Assembly (NCBI RefSeq): GCF_016841685.1
Contig: NZ_JAENYR010000037.1
Location: forward strand, 1-35,296
Source of the DNA: Thiohalomonas denitrificans
GTDB lineage: Bacteria > Pseudomonadota > Gammaproteobacteria > Thiohalomonadales > Thiohalomonadaceae
Reading direction: 5' to 3'
DNA length: 35,296 nt
Positions 9,545 to 17,853 of this stretch are shown here, piece after piece. The position numbers were made by a program, and so were the translations under genes. Positions within the stretch are counted from its first letter, which is position 1. Every line of letters begins with the position of its first letter. Under the pieces are notes generated by a model that saw nothing but the letters and a program-made list of their open reading frames with translations, was not told where the DNA came from and ran no database searches.

Positions 9545-11352
9545 CAGGAACCCGTTTCCGTTGGTTGTTCGGGCAGCCACCAGGTCTCAAGGGCCCAATC
9601 GGTGGCATTGTAGTAGAGCGGCAGCGTATCCGGATGTGCCAGCCGCTTTCTGAAGGCTACCCGGTGCTCCGCGATATACCAGTTGGGGACCAGGTATTCC
9701 CCATTCAGCAGGACCCGATCGAGCGCATGCACCGCCGTGACCAGCGCGTCGCGGTCAGGGGCAAACACCACCTTTTCGACCAAGGCATCCACGACCGGGT
9801 CCTGGATCCCCATGAGATTACGGGAGCCTTCCTGATCGGCCGATTGGGAGTGAAACGTCCCGATCAGCTCATTTCCCGGCGATTGCGACTGACCAAACGA
9901 GGCCACCATCATGTCGAAATCGAAGCTTTTGGCACGGCGTTCATAGAGCGCCGCGTCAACCGTGCGATATTTCATTTCGATGCCAAGTTTCGCCAGGTTT
10001 CTTGCAAACGGCGCGGCAATCCGCAGAAAACCTTTCTGGAACAGCATGAGATCGATCTGAAATGGCCTACCGTCGGCATTGCGAAGGGCGCCGTCGCGGT
10101 AGTGCCAGCCGGCTTCATTGAGCAGGCGCTGCGCCTCTATCAGATTCTTCCGCAGTCCGTGTGGTTCGACGCTCGGCGGTTCCCACTCCTTGGTAAAGAT
10201 TTCGGGAGAGAGTTGGTCGCGATAAAGCTCCAGCAGCGCCAGTTCGTCGCCGCTCGGCAGTCCCGTCGCTGCCAGCTCGGAGTTGCTGAAGTAACTGTCG
10301 CAGCGTTCATACTGGTCGTAGAAGAGGTTGCGATTGGCCCATTCGAAATCGAAAGCGAGCGTAATGGCGCGGCGAACCCGCTTGTCCTGGAAGATCGGGC
10401 GGCGCAGGTTGAACGCAAAACCCTGCATACCGAGATTGTTCTGGTGATCGAAAGTGGTCTTCTGTATGGGACCATTCTCGAATTTGGACCCGGTATAGTC
10501 CCGTGCCCACTGCTTGGAGTTGTTCACCAGGTTGAAGTCGAACTCACCCGCCTTGAACGCCTCCAGCTGCACCGTACTGTCACGATAATAACGGAACGTC
10601 ACCCGCTCGAAATTGAACATGCCGCGCCGGACGCCGAGGTTGCTGGCCCAATAATCGGGCTTGCGCCGGTAGGTGATACTTTTGCCCAGATCATAGCTCT
10701 CTACTCGATAGGGTCCGCTGGCCACCGGTTCATCCAGTACCACCTCATCGAAGGATCGATCGCCCACCCAACGTTCCGAGAAAACCGGGATCTGGCCGGC
10801 GATCATGTGGAGTTCGGGATTGACCTGTGCGAATTCGAAACGGAGGGTGCGCTCGCCGAGCACGACCGCGCGCTCGATGTCGGACCAGTAAATCCGGAAT
10901 TGCGGATGGGCCTGGGAACTCTTGAGGGTATCGAAAGAGAACTTCACATCCTGTGCCGTGACAGGCGAACCGTCCGAAAACCGGGCATCGGGGTTAATCC
11001 GGTAGGTAATCGACAGGCGGTCCTCCGCCAGTTCCGCATCCTCCGCCAACAGCCCGTATTGGCTAAACGGCTCATCCAGACTGGAATCCATCAATGTCTC
11101 GAATACCAGCGGATCGAGCCCCGCCGCTCCGGTGCCCCGCAGCAGGAAAGGATTGAGGCTACTGAAATTGCCGAGCGCGGAGAGCGTGAGGTGACCTCCC
11201 CGGGGTGCATTCGGATTGACGTAATCGAAGTGTTCGAATCCTTCCGGGTACTTGGGCTCATAGCCGAGTGCCAAAGCGCCCGCTGCATGCGCAACAGGGA
11301 CTCCGGAAAGTGCCAGAGAAAGACCCATCAGCAACAAAAAAATCCGAAACAT
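9544..11352 (-). CDS. yejA: Periplasmic peptide-binding protein of the Yej importer
   Basis: This solute-binding protein (SBP_bac_5 / DppA-OppA class) captures oligopeptides or microcin-C-like peptides for YejBEF. The ATG at 11352 gives a good Sec signal peptide, MFRIFLLLMGLSLALSGVPVAHA, cleaved before AGALALG. The mature part shows family landmarks: HFDYVNPNAPRGGHL, NPFLLRGTGAAGLDPLVFETLM, a DARFSDGSPVTAQDVKFSFDT segment and RRAITLAFDFEWANRNLFY. About 602 residues agrees with E. coli YejA (about 604). An in-frame start 14 codons upstream would spoil the signal peptide. It is first in the yejABE(F) set, divergent from the fabI remnant, so its promoter lies in 11353-11520. Confidence 0.93.
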   Translation of the reverse strand: MFRIFLLLMGLSLALSGVPVAHAAGALALGYEPKYPEGFEHFDYVNPNAPRGGHLTLSALGNFSSLNPFLLRGTGAAGLDPLVFETLMDSSLDEPFSQYGLLAEDAELAEDRLSITYRINPDARFSDGSPVTAQDVKFSFDTLKSSQAHPQFRIYWSDIERAVVLGERTLRFEFAQVNPELHMIAGQIPVFSERWVGDRSFDEVVLDEPVASGPYRVESYDLGKSITYRRKPDYWASNLGVRRGMFNFERVTFRYYRDSTVQLEAFKAGEFDFNLVNNSKQWARDYTGSKFENGPIQKTTFDHQNNLGMQGFAFNLRRPIFQDKRVRRAITLAFDFEWANRNLFYDQYERCDSYFSNSELAATGLPSGDELALLELYRDQLSPEIFTKEWEPPSVEPHGLRKNLIEAQRLLNEAGWHYRDGALRNADGRPFQIDLMLFQKGFLRIAAPFARNLAKLGIEMKYRTVDAALYERRAKSFDFDMMVASFGQSQSPGNELIGTFHSQSADQEGSRNLMGIQDPVVDALVEKVVFAPDRDALVTAVHALDRVLLNGEYLVPNWYIAEHRVAFRKRLAHPDTLPLYYNATDWALETWWLPEQPTETGS

Positions 11353-11520
11353 CAGCCGTTTATATTCCCAAATGTGCGTGTGCCCGCCCGACACCCAAGC
11401 GCTCGTTTTTTGTCGTTATCGGTTGTATCATTGTCGGCTTCGAGGGGGCAGGGCCGGCACTTGCTGGTCCGTCGAACACGATAGTCAGTATAGAGAAACA
11501 GAACAACAGGAATTTCGCCA

Positions 11521-11808
11521 ATGGGCTTCTTGCACGGTAGACGTGCCCTGATCGCCGGCATGGGTAGCAACCGGCCCATCGCCCGGGGCCTCGCGAGACC
11601 CATACACCGGGACGGTACTCAGCGCGCAGACTTCGATATCGATCACCAAATCAGCTCCTGTAGCATCCAAGCATTAGGCAAGGTCGGCCGCCGTATGTTC
11701 CGTGGAGCGGGTCTGCCGGTGTTTTTCAATGGCCCGGGTCCGATCCACCCCGAAAACCTCCGGTCTGTGACGCGGGCAAGTGTCTTGGAAATGCCGACTT
11801 TGATATAA
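11521..11808 (+). pseudogene. fabI: Decayed fabI (enoyl-ACP reductase) remnant
   Basis: The 95-codon frame opens MGFLHGRRALIAGMGSNRPIARGLARPIHRDG, which follows the FabI start (MGFLxGKRxLVxGxASxxSIAxGIAxAMHREG). It then jumps from about residue 40 to a stretch resembling FabI from about residue 115: ISSCSIQALGKVGRRMFRGAG against ISxYSFxALAKAGRxMM, and then PENLRSVTRASVLE against PNYNVMGMAKASLE, where the catalytic Tyr and Lys appear lost. So about 70 internal codons are missing and the C-terminal third is gone; it stops at TAA. An AGGA Shine-Dalgarno-like site 9 bases upstream survives. In Pseudomonas, fabI occupies this position between ppiD and the peptide transporter, which supports loss in place. 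A short functional protein is possible but unlikely. Confidence 0.8.
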
Positions 11809-11923
11809 AGATCGATTGGGAAAGGACGCCTGTGGGCGGCCTCGCTTGCCTCTCCCGAAGCAGAAATCATGAGGCTAAGGGATTGGATGTCTAAAACAAC
11901 GCAAAAAACTGACTGAATTGCCT

Positions 11924-13237
11924 ATGTCCGCACTTACGCCACTTCGTGAAATGCCCACCGAGAACATTTTCCGGCCCGGCGACGTCTTCGTCCTGTTCGG
12001 CGAATTGTTTGGTCGTGGCTACGCCAATGGTCTTATCGATGAGGCTCGCAAGGCCGGGATGACCATTCTCGGCATCACTGTCGGACGCCGGGATGACGAA
12101 AACCAGCTGCGCCCGCTCACCGACGAGGAACTGAAGGAGGCCGAAGCCAATCTGGGCGGGCACATCATCAATATCCCGCTGATGGCCGGCTTCGATCTGG
12201 ATGCGCCCGAGGCAACACCGACACCAACCGACATGCTGGCGCAACTAAAGCTCTCCAACTGGCAGGAGGCGAAGCTGGACTGGGCCCATATCGAGCGCTG
12301 CCGCGAGATGGGAACACAGCGATTCAGATCGTCGCTGGCAACGGTGATGGAGGAACTGGACGGATTGATCCCCGACGGCGCCAATGTGTTTTTCGCCCAT
12401 ACCATGGCAGGTGGTATCCCCAAGACCAAGGTCTTCCTGGCCATCGCCAACCGGATCTACAAAGGTCGCGGTGATCGCTTCCTCTCCTCGCGAGCCCTCC
12501 TCGACAGTGATCTCGGCAAGATGATCCTGATGAATTTCGACGAAGTGACCGCCAATACTTTCGAGTATCTCATCGAGGGTAGCACCCGCATTCGCAAACG
12601 TCTGGCGGAGACCGGCGGTGAAGCGCGTTACACCGCCTATGGCTATCACGGCACCGAAATCCTGATTGGCGGCGAATACCAGTGGCAAACCTATACGAGC
12701 TACACCCAGGGCTATGCCAAAATGCGCCTCGAGGATCACGCCGAAGCGGCCTGGCAGCAGGGTGTCAAGGCCACCGTATTCAACTGCCCGGAGATCCGCA
12801 CCAACTCGAGCGACATCTTCGTCGGCGTGGAGTTATCGCTGTTTCCACTGCTCAAGGCACTCGAGCGCGAGAATGACGGCGCCTGGGCGAAGGAGCAGTG
12901 GACGGTGTGCCAGGAACTGCTCAAGGAGGAAGTACAGCTCCAGGAGATTCTGGACAAGATCGAGGCCTACAACAGCGACCCCACCATCGCCCGATTCCGA
13001 AATTTCGACGCCTGGCCGATGGACAACACGGCGGAGCTGGCTGAGGTGATGGTCGGCACGTCGGAGGAAATCACGAGACTGCACAAGGATCGGAAGGCGC
13101 TCATTACTGATCACCTCAGCTCGCTGGTCCTCGAGGGGACCGGCCCGCTCATCTTCCATGAGGCCTCTAACCCTCACGCTCCGGTGCTATGGCTCAACCA
13201 CGACATCATCGCCCGGCAACTGAACAGGATGCACTAA
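11924..13237 (+). CDS. SDR-like protein, probable FabMG-family enoyl-ACP reductase
   Basis: The 437-residue protein has a Rossmann-like N-terminus (GDVFVLFGELFGRGYANGLIDEARKAGMTILGITVGRRD, about 19-57) whose GELFGRGYA loop resembles an SDR nucleotide-binding turn. Later landmarks are FFAHTMAGG (about 156), a MNFDEVTANTFEYL helix, a tyrosine-rich YTSYTQGYAK (about 257-266) and VKATVFNCPEIRTNSS, which parallels the RVNAISAGPIRT segment after the FabI active site. Tyr and Lys are spaced Y-x5-K and Y-x8-K; the latter is the FabV/TER spacing. From memory this resembles proteins annotated as FabMG, a triclosan-tolerant enoyl-ACP reductase; I cannot confirm by search. Its place right behind a broken fabI suggests it supplies the final reduction step of fatty-acid elongation. 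I prefer the ATG at 11924 to a TTG two codons earlier. Confidence 0.65.
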   Translation: MSALTPLREMPTENIFRPGDVFVLFGELFGRGYANGLIDEARKAGMTILGITVGRRDDENQLRPLTDEELKEAEANLGGHIINIPLMAGFDLDAPEATPTPTDMLAQLKLSNWQEAKLDWAHIERCREMGTQRFRSSLATVMEELDGLIPDGANVFFAHTMAGGIPKTKVFLAIANRIYKGRGDRFLSSRALLDSDLGKMILMNFDEVTANTFEYLIEGSTRIRKRLAETGGEARYTAYGYHGTEILIGGEYQWQTYTSYTQGYAKMRLEDHAEAAWQQGVKATVFNCPEIRTNSSDIFVGVELSLFPLLKALERENDGAWAKEQWTVCQELLKEEVQLQEILDKIEAYNSDPTIARFRNFDAWPMDNTAELAEVMVGTSEEITRLHKDRKALITDHLSSLVLEGTGPLIFHEASNPHAPVLWLNHDIIARQLNRMH

Positions 13238-13240
13238 ACC

Positions 13241-13354
13241 CCGATTGCACCGCAGAGGCGCAGAGAGCGCTGGGTATTTTGATTGGAAACAGGAGGAGCA
13301 GAGAGTACCCGCCAAACTGTTCCCTCTGCGCCTCCGCGTCTCTGCGGTGATCGG
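13241..13354. repeat. CGCAGAG inverted-repeat element
   Basis: Left arm CCGATTGCACCGCAGAGGCG (13241-13260, continuing CAGAGAGC) and right arm CTCTGCGCCTCCGCGTCTCTGCGGTGATCGG (13324-13354) are imperfect reverse complements enclosing about 55 bp. This is the widespread ACCGCAGAG(A/G)CGCAGAG type of intergenic repeat, related to the CGCAAAG element in the yej operon. It lies between convergent genes and could act as a 3' hairpin for both. Confidence 0.75.
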
Positions 13355-13367
13355 TTTCAAGGCCTGC

Positions 13368-14678
13368 TCAAGCACGCTCCGGTGCCGCTTCAACCCCCCG
13401 CCCGACTTGGTCGTTGTCCCCCTGCAGTATCCCCTTCTCGCCTTCCAGGCGTCCGATGATGACCGCGCCACAGGAATCCCCGAAGGTGTTTACGGCCGTA
13501 CGGGTCATATCCAGGATGCGATCAACGGCCAGGATCAAGCCGATTCCCTCGGCGGGCAAACCGATTGCCGCGAGGATAATGGTAATCGCCACCAGGCTGG
13601 CCGCGGGTATCCCGGCGACGCCGATGGAGGTAAGCAGCGCCAGAGTCACAATCGTGAACTGCTGGGCAAAGGAGAGATCGAGCCCATAGGCCTGGGCAAT
13701 GAAAATGGCGGCCACGCACTCATAAAGAGCCGTGCCGTCCATGTTCATCGTGGAGCCCAGCGGCAGAACGACGCTGCTGGTACGGTTGGACACACCGGCG
13801 TTCTTCTCGACACACTCCATGGTCAATGGCAGGGTCGCCGCGGAAGAAGCGGTAGAAAATGCCGTCAGCAGTGCCGGTGCCATGGCCTGGTAGTGGCGCA
13901 ACGGATTCACTCGCGCCACTAGCAGCAGCAACAGCGGCATGGTGATGATGAAATGAAAGGCAAGCGCCCCCAGAACCGTAAAGAAGAAGGCCATCAGGGG
14001 AGCGAAGGCCTCAAGCCCGGTGGTCGCCACCACTTTGGCGACCAGGGCAAACACACCGAGAGGGGCGAACTTCATCACCCAGTCGGTGATGCCCATCATT
14101 GTCTGGAAAATGCCTTGCCAGAAATTGTATTGGGCTTCGGCATAGTCCTCCTGGATGCGAGTCATGAAATACCCGAACAGCAGGCTGAAAAAGATCAGCC
14201 CCAGCATCTGACCGTCGGCGGCTGCAGCGACCACGTTCGCGGGCACCATGCGCAGGAATACCTCTGCGACATCCCCCATACCCCGTCCCGCGACGCGCTG
14301 TTCGATCTGGCTGGTATCGGCGCTGAAACCGAAGACCTCTCCCGGATCGCCGTTGACTACGCCCGGGGCGAAGAGATTGACCAGCACCAGCCCCACCAGA
14401 ATGGCGAGCAGGCTGGTGCTGAAGTAGTAAAGCACCGTCCTTGACCCGAGGCGGCCCAGCCCCCGCGCACCACCAACACCCGCCACCCCGGTGACGATCG
14501 CAGCCACCACCAGGGGCACGATAAGCATCTTCAGCGCATTAAGGAACAGCGTGCCGACAAAGTCGAACAGCTGATAGAAGGTGATGCCGAACAGACCGGC
14601 ATCCTGGCCGGCACTAAAGCCGGCGGGAACCGCAAGGCCCAGCGCAATGAAAATCTGCCAGTGAAGCTTTAGCCGCAT
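13368..14678 (-). CDS. Dicarboxylate/glutamate:cation symporter (DAACS family)
   Basis: This inner-membrane secondary transporter takes up glutamate/aspartate or C4-dicarboxylates with H+ or Na+. At 436 residues it matches GltP/DctA. Diagnostic motifs are present: the serine-rich hairpin FSTASSAATLPLTMECVE (about 275-292), VVLPLGSTMNMDGTALYE with the NMDGT unwound helix (about 303-320), and GVAGIPAASLVAITIIL for hairpin 2. About eight membrane helices are visible, starting HWQIFIALGLAVPAGFSAG. It is convergent with the FabMG-like gene and downstream of a MITE-like element. It is not part of the Pseudomonas-type backbone at this site, so it may be a later insertion. Substrate cannot be decided from sequence alone. 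Confidence 0.92.
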   Translation of the reverse strand: MRLKLHWQIFIALGLAVPAGFSAGQDAGLFGITFYQLFDFVGTLFLNALKMLIVPLVVAAIVTGVAGVGGARGLGRLGSRTVLYYFSTSLLAILVGLVLVNLFAPGVVNGDPGEVFGFSADTSQIEQRVAGRGMGDVAEVFLRMVPANVVAAAADGQMLGLIFFSLLFGYFMTRIQEDYAEAQYNFWQGIFQTMMGITDWVMKFAPLGVFALVAKVVATTGLEAFAPLMAFFFTVLGALAFHFIITMPLLLLLVARVNPLRHYQAMAPALLTAFSTASSAATLPLTMECVEKNAGVSNRTSSVVLPLGSTMNMDGTALYECVAAIFIAQAYGLDLSFAQQFTIVTLALLTSIGVAGIPAASLVAITIILAAIGLPAEGIGLILAVDRILDMTRTAVNTFGDSCGAVIIGRLEGEKGILQGDNDQVGRGVEAAPERA

Positions 14679-14744
14679 TATCCCCCCTATTCCGGTCGCA
14701 GACTGCTGTGGAGCATACCGGATCCGACGGGGGCAGAGTAGGTG

Positions 14745-14995
14745 CCAGAAGCCTGTCCGAGAATAGCGACCGTTGCGAGCGCAAGACGGATTGAGTCAGA
14801 TTTTCCGGCCATCTGAGGCAAATACGACTGCATGGACGCAGTCGTTAGAGCGATGCGCCATGGATGGCGGTAGCAGAGAATGTCTGGAACCTGGTCTCGA
14901 GGATGCCCGAGCCGACGAGTGCAGGGAAGCACTCGGTAGAGCGAAGCAGGATGCCCGAGCCGAGTAGGTCAGTCTCTTCTCGGACAGGCTCCTGG
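14745..14995. mobile_element. MITE-like element with CCTGTCCGAGAA terminal inverted repeats
   Basis: AGCCTGTCCGAGAA (14750-14763) and TTCTCGGACAGGCT (14977-14990) are perfect 14-bp inverted repeats; with one mismatch they extend to CCAGRAGCCTGTCCGAGAA. The roughly 240 bp between them has no credible coding frame but contains internal direct repeats (GGATGCCCGAGCCGA at 14902-14916 and 14950-14964). Size, terminal repeats and absence of a gene fit a miniature non-autonomous element. No target-site duplication is obvious. Confidence 0.65.
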
Positions 14996-15085
14996 TGCTT
15001 GGATGAGAAAGAACAGGGTCAGGCGCGCAGGAGACCGGACGTTGAGCGCCCGAGCCTTATGCGCACGCCGTGACCCGCCGTGCTT

Positions 15086-16987
15086 CTATTGAGATGTTTC
15101 GATATCCGCACGCTTCCGCAGGGCATCGACCAGCCCCGAGTAGACATGTTCACTCGCAGCCTGCCGCAGTACCTGGCGAGCCTGTTGGCGCTGCCCTTCC
15201 CCTACGTCGGTCTGACCCGGCTCGACACCGTACAAGGCGATGACAGCCTGATCACCCGAAGCGAGTGTTACGGCACGCGCGGTCGGCGTTTCTCCTGCGG
15301 GACGAGGCATACCAAACACCGCATCGATGATTGGGCGTTCGGGCTCGGATGCGCCCCGTTCCAGTGCAGCCACCTCCTGCCACTCCTGACCGACCGCCTC
15401 GGCTACCTCGCTGGGCGCCTCGCCCGCGTTGATCTGCTCGACCAGGGCAGCAGCTTTTTCGGTGGTCAATGCGGCCATTTGCTGGCTTCGCAGAAGGGAA
15501 CGGATCTCCTCCTCAACCTCATCGAGAGGCTTTTTAGTCGCCGGATAGTGATCGCGAACCCGCAGGACCACCAAGCGTCCCGAGTCCAGTTCGATGGTCT
15601 GACTGTTATTGCCACGCGAGAGAACATCCTCACTGAAAGCCGCGTCGACAAACTTACTATCGGCAGCCACCCCCTCTTCGGCCCCGTCGCCAGGGAAGGC
15701 TTCGGTCTCCTTGATTTCGAGTCCTAGCTCTTCCGCGGCAGGTTCCAGCGAGTCCGGCTGCTCATAGGTCAGGTTCGCCAGGCGATCCGCCAAATCATAG
15801 AAATACTCATCGGCCTGTTCACGGCGCACATCCTCCCGGATCTGCTCGCGAACGGCAGAGTACGGTTCGACCTCACTCTCCCGGACCGCCTCGAGTTTGA
15901 TGATGTGATAGCCGAACTCACTGCGAACCGGTTCGCTGAATTCGCCCTCTTGCATGGTAAACACCGCTTCTTCAAAAGCCGGCACCATTGCACCACGTCC
16001 AAAGAAGCCGAGATCACCGCCATCACTGGCCGATCCGACGTCGTCGGAATACTCTTTGGCCAGTTCCGCCAGGGAGGCGCCCTCATCCAGACGGGCCACA
16101 ACCTCCTGCACCTTTTCCTCAGCCGCCTGCACCTCGGTCTCGGTCGCATCGGAATCCACCGCAATCAGAATGTGCCGGGCGCGGCGCTGTTCCGGTGTCC
16201 GGTAATTCTCCTCGTAAGCGTCGTAGCGCGCACGCAGGACCGACTCTTCTATCTCGAACCCCGAAGCCAGCTCTTCCCGGTTCAGCTCCAGGTAGGCGGC
16301 TCTCACGCGTTCAGGGACCATGAAGCGGTTCGGGTGCTCCTCGTAGTAAGCGACTATCTCGTCTTCGGTCACCGTGATCTCATCCGCAAAGCGGTTCGCC
16401 GGAAGGCGCAAATAACCGATATGCCGCTTCTGATTCTGTACCCGCAGATAGGCGTCCACCTGACGCTCGGTGATGAAGTCCGTCGCGACGAACCCCCGAT
16501 AGAGCTGCTCGGTCATGAGGTCACGCCGGACCTGGGACTCGAAATAAGCCGGTTGCATACCTTGCTGTGACAGTAGCTGCTCGTAGCGTGCGCGATCAAA
16601 ACCGCCTTCGCCCTGGAACGCCTCGATGCTGCGAATGCTCTGGGACAGATGCGCGTCGGAGATCCTAAGACCATTATCCACGGCGGCCTGGAGTAGCAAC
16701 TCCTGCCGGATCAGCTTCTGGAGAACCTGCCGCTTGATCTGCTTCTCGGGTAACAGGTCCAGATTGAAGTCGGCCCCCAACTGCTCCTGCAGCTGCTGCC
16801 GCTCCTGGTAGTAGGCGCGTTGCAGCTGCTCCTTGGAGATGGTCACACCATCCACCTCTGCTGCCGGAGCCCCGCGACCACCACCGAAATACTCGTTCAC
16901 GCCCCATAGCGCAAACGGAACACTAATCAGGATAACGATCACCCAGGCGATCCACCCTTGCGCCCTCTGGCGAATTAAATCAAGCAT
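15086..16987 (-). CDS. ppiD: Periplasmic folding chaperone/peptidyl-prolyl isomerase PpiD
   Basis: An inner-membrane-anchored periplasmic chaperone that assists folding of newly exported proteins near the Sec translocon. It has a short cytoplasmic N-terminus, one membrane anchor (GWIAWVIVILISVPFALWGVNEYF, about 11-34), a SurA-like N-terminal chaperone region (about 40-200), and a parvulin domain (about 265-365: RARHILIA, SDDVGSASDGGDLGFFGRGAMVPAFEEAVFTM, SEFGYHIIKLE). A C-terminal domain follows. Length 633 agrees with E. coli PpiD (623). It follows tRNA-Asp/tRNA-Val and hupB on the same strand, the usual order in gammaproteobacteria. The tRNA terminator at 17116-17148 probably separates its transcription from hupB. 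Confidence 0.95.
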   Translation of the reverse strand: MLDLIRQRAQGWIAWVIVILISVPFALWGVNEYFGGGRGAPAAEVDGVTISKEQLQRAYYQERQQLQEQLGADFNLDLLPEKQIKRQVLQKLIRQELLLQAAVDNGLRISDAHLSQSIRSIEAFQGEGGFDRARYEQLLSQQGMQPAYFESQVRRDLMTEQLYRGFVATDFITERQVDAYLRVQNQKRHIGYLRLPANRFADEITVTEDEIVAYYEEHPNRFMVPERVRAAYLELNREELASGFEIEESVLRARYDAYEENYRTPEQRRARHILIAVDSDATETEVQAAEEKVQEVVARLDEGASLAELAKEYSDDVGSASDGGDLGFFGRGAMVPAFEEAVFTMQEGEFSEPVRSEFGYHIIKLEAVRESEVEPYSAVREQIREDVRREQADEYFYDLADRLANLTYEQPDSLEPAAEELGLEIKETEAFPGDGAEEGVAADSKFVDAAFSEDVLSRGNNSQTIELDSGRLVVLRVRDHYPATKKPLDEVEEEIRSLLRSQQMAALTTEKAAALVEQINAGEAPSEVAEAVGQEWQEVAALERGASEPERPIIDAVFGMPRPAGETPTARAVTLASGDQAVIALYGVEPGQTDVGEGQRQQARQVLRQAASEHVYSGLVDALRKRADIETSQ

Positions 16988-17115
16988 CGGTACTCCGATT
17001 ATTCCGGTTATCTGGAAATCTGCCCAGTCGGCTCTATTCGACCGCGGAAGGCCTGAAGCGTTCTCCGGGCCGACAGATTTTTGGTTTACTATGCGCCTTC
17101 GATAATGAACGGCAT

Positions 17116-17148
17116 AAAAAAAGGGCGCAACTGCGTTGCGCCCTTTTT
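17116..17148 (-). terminator. Rho-independent terminator after tRNA-Val/tRNA-Asp
   Basis: GGGCGCAA (17123-17130) pairs with TTGCGCCC (17136-17143) around a 5-base loop. On the minus strand it is followed by seven Ts, just past the tRNA-Asp 3' end. It also has a five-T run on the plus side, so it may work in both directions. Confidence 0.9.
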
Positions 17149-17152
17149 AGGA

Positions 17153-17229
17153 TGGCGGAGTGGACGGGACTCGAACCCGCGACCCCCGGCGTGACAGGCC
17201 GGTATTCTAACCAGCTGAACTACCACTCC
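17153..17229 (-). tRNA. tRNA-Asp(GTC)
   Basis: The minus strand folds into a full cloverleaf: acceptor GGAGTGG pairs with CCACTCC, discriminator G, encoded CCA. The anticodon stem CCGGC/GCCGG holds the loop CTGTCAC, giving anticodon GTC. The T arm carries GGTTCGAGTCC. Confidence 0.97.
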
Positions 17230-17242
17230 TGAACTCAAATTT

Positions 17243-17318
17243 TGGTGGGTGCTGAGGGGATCGAACCCCCGACCCTCGCCTTGTAAGGGCGATGCTCTCC
17301 CAGCTGAGCTAAGCACCC
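17243..17318 (-). tRNA. tRNA-Val(TAC)
   Basis: The minus strand folds into a cloverleaf with acceptor GGGTGCT/AGCACCC, discriminator A and encoded CCA. The anticodon loop CTTACAA gives TAC. It lies 13 bp upstream of tRNA-Asp and 15 bp downstream of hupB, so the three may share a transcript ending at the hairpin at 17116-17148. Confidence 0.97.
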
Positions 17319-17333
17319 TGGACCAAAGGCGCG

Positions 17334-17606
17334 CTAGTTTACTGCATCCTTAAGCGCTTTGCCAGCCTTGAAACTGGGCATTTTCGATGCTGCGATTTCG
17401 ATCGACTCACCAGTGCGCGGATTACGGCCGGTACGAGCGGCCCGCTCGCGAACCAGGAAAGTGCCGAAACCGACCAGGTTCACCTGCTCACCGTTTTTAA
17501 GCGCGCCGCTCACGGCGTCAAACATCGCGTCTACTGCACGACCCGCAGCCGCTTTGGAAATGTCGGCACCAGCGGCGACCGCGTCGATCAACTCGGATTT
17601 GTTCAC
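17334..17606 (-). CDS. hupB: DNA-binding protein HU-beta
   Basis: A nucleoid-associated histone-like protein that bends DNA without sequence specificity. The 90-residue protein is standard [31 protein letters not shown] for the dimerising helices, [30 protein letters not shown] for the beta arms with the RNPRTG tip, and a closing [11 protein letters not shown] helix. Translation starts at GTG 17606 with a strong AGGGGAGAG ribosome site six bases upstream. It lies between lon and tRNA-Val, as in Pseudomonas, with a 247-bp gap from lon that has room for its own promoter. Confidence 0.97.
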   Translation of the reverse strand: MNKSELIDAVAAGADISKAAAGRAVDAMFDAVSGALKNGEQVNLVGFGTFLVRERAARTGRNPRTGESIEIAASKMPSFKAGKALKDAVN

Positions 17607-17799
17607 AGAAAACTCTCCCCTTGTGATTATTTGAGTTCGGTGTCTCGGAATGAAACGAGATTAAGTCCGCCTGCAAAAAAACACCGCCTCATCTCCCGTG
17701 GGCGGCTGCGCGACACTCGGTTTTATACCAACTGGCTTCGAGATGTGTCAAGCAACCCTTCGCGGCTTTGAGGCAATGGTAACGGTTTCGGTCATTACC

Positions 17800-17820
17800 G
17801 GGGCCGCGAAAAGCGGCCCC
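17800..17820 (-). terminator. Strong 3' hairpin after lon
   Basis: GGGGCCGC (17800-17807) and GCGGCCCC (17813-17820) form an 8-bp GC stem with a GAAAA loop, 34 bp past the lon stop. There is no T-run on the minus side, so it may protect the 3' end or work with Rho rather than act as a classic terminator. Confidence 0.5.
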
Positions 17821-17853
17821 GATCGGTCCATACCCTTGCATACCACTACAGAT

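Noticed and set aside
9565-11484. A 639-codon open frame on the plus strand
   Set aside because: It is antisense to yejA, which has a signal peptide and clear family motifs. The frame arises from codon bias in a GC-rich gene.
17607-17853. Small plus-strand frame or RNA gene in the hupB-lon gap
   Set aside because: The frame lacks a ribosome site and family resemblance; only a 3' hairpin is supported.
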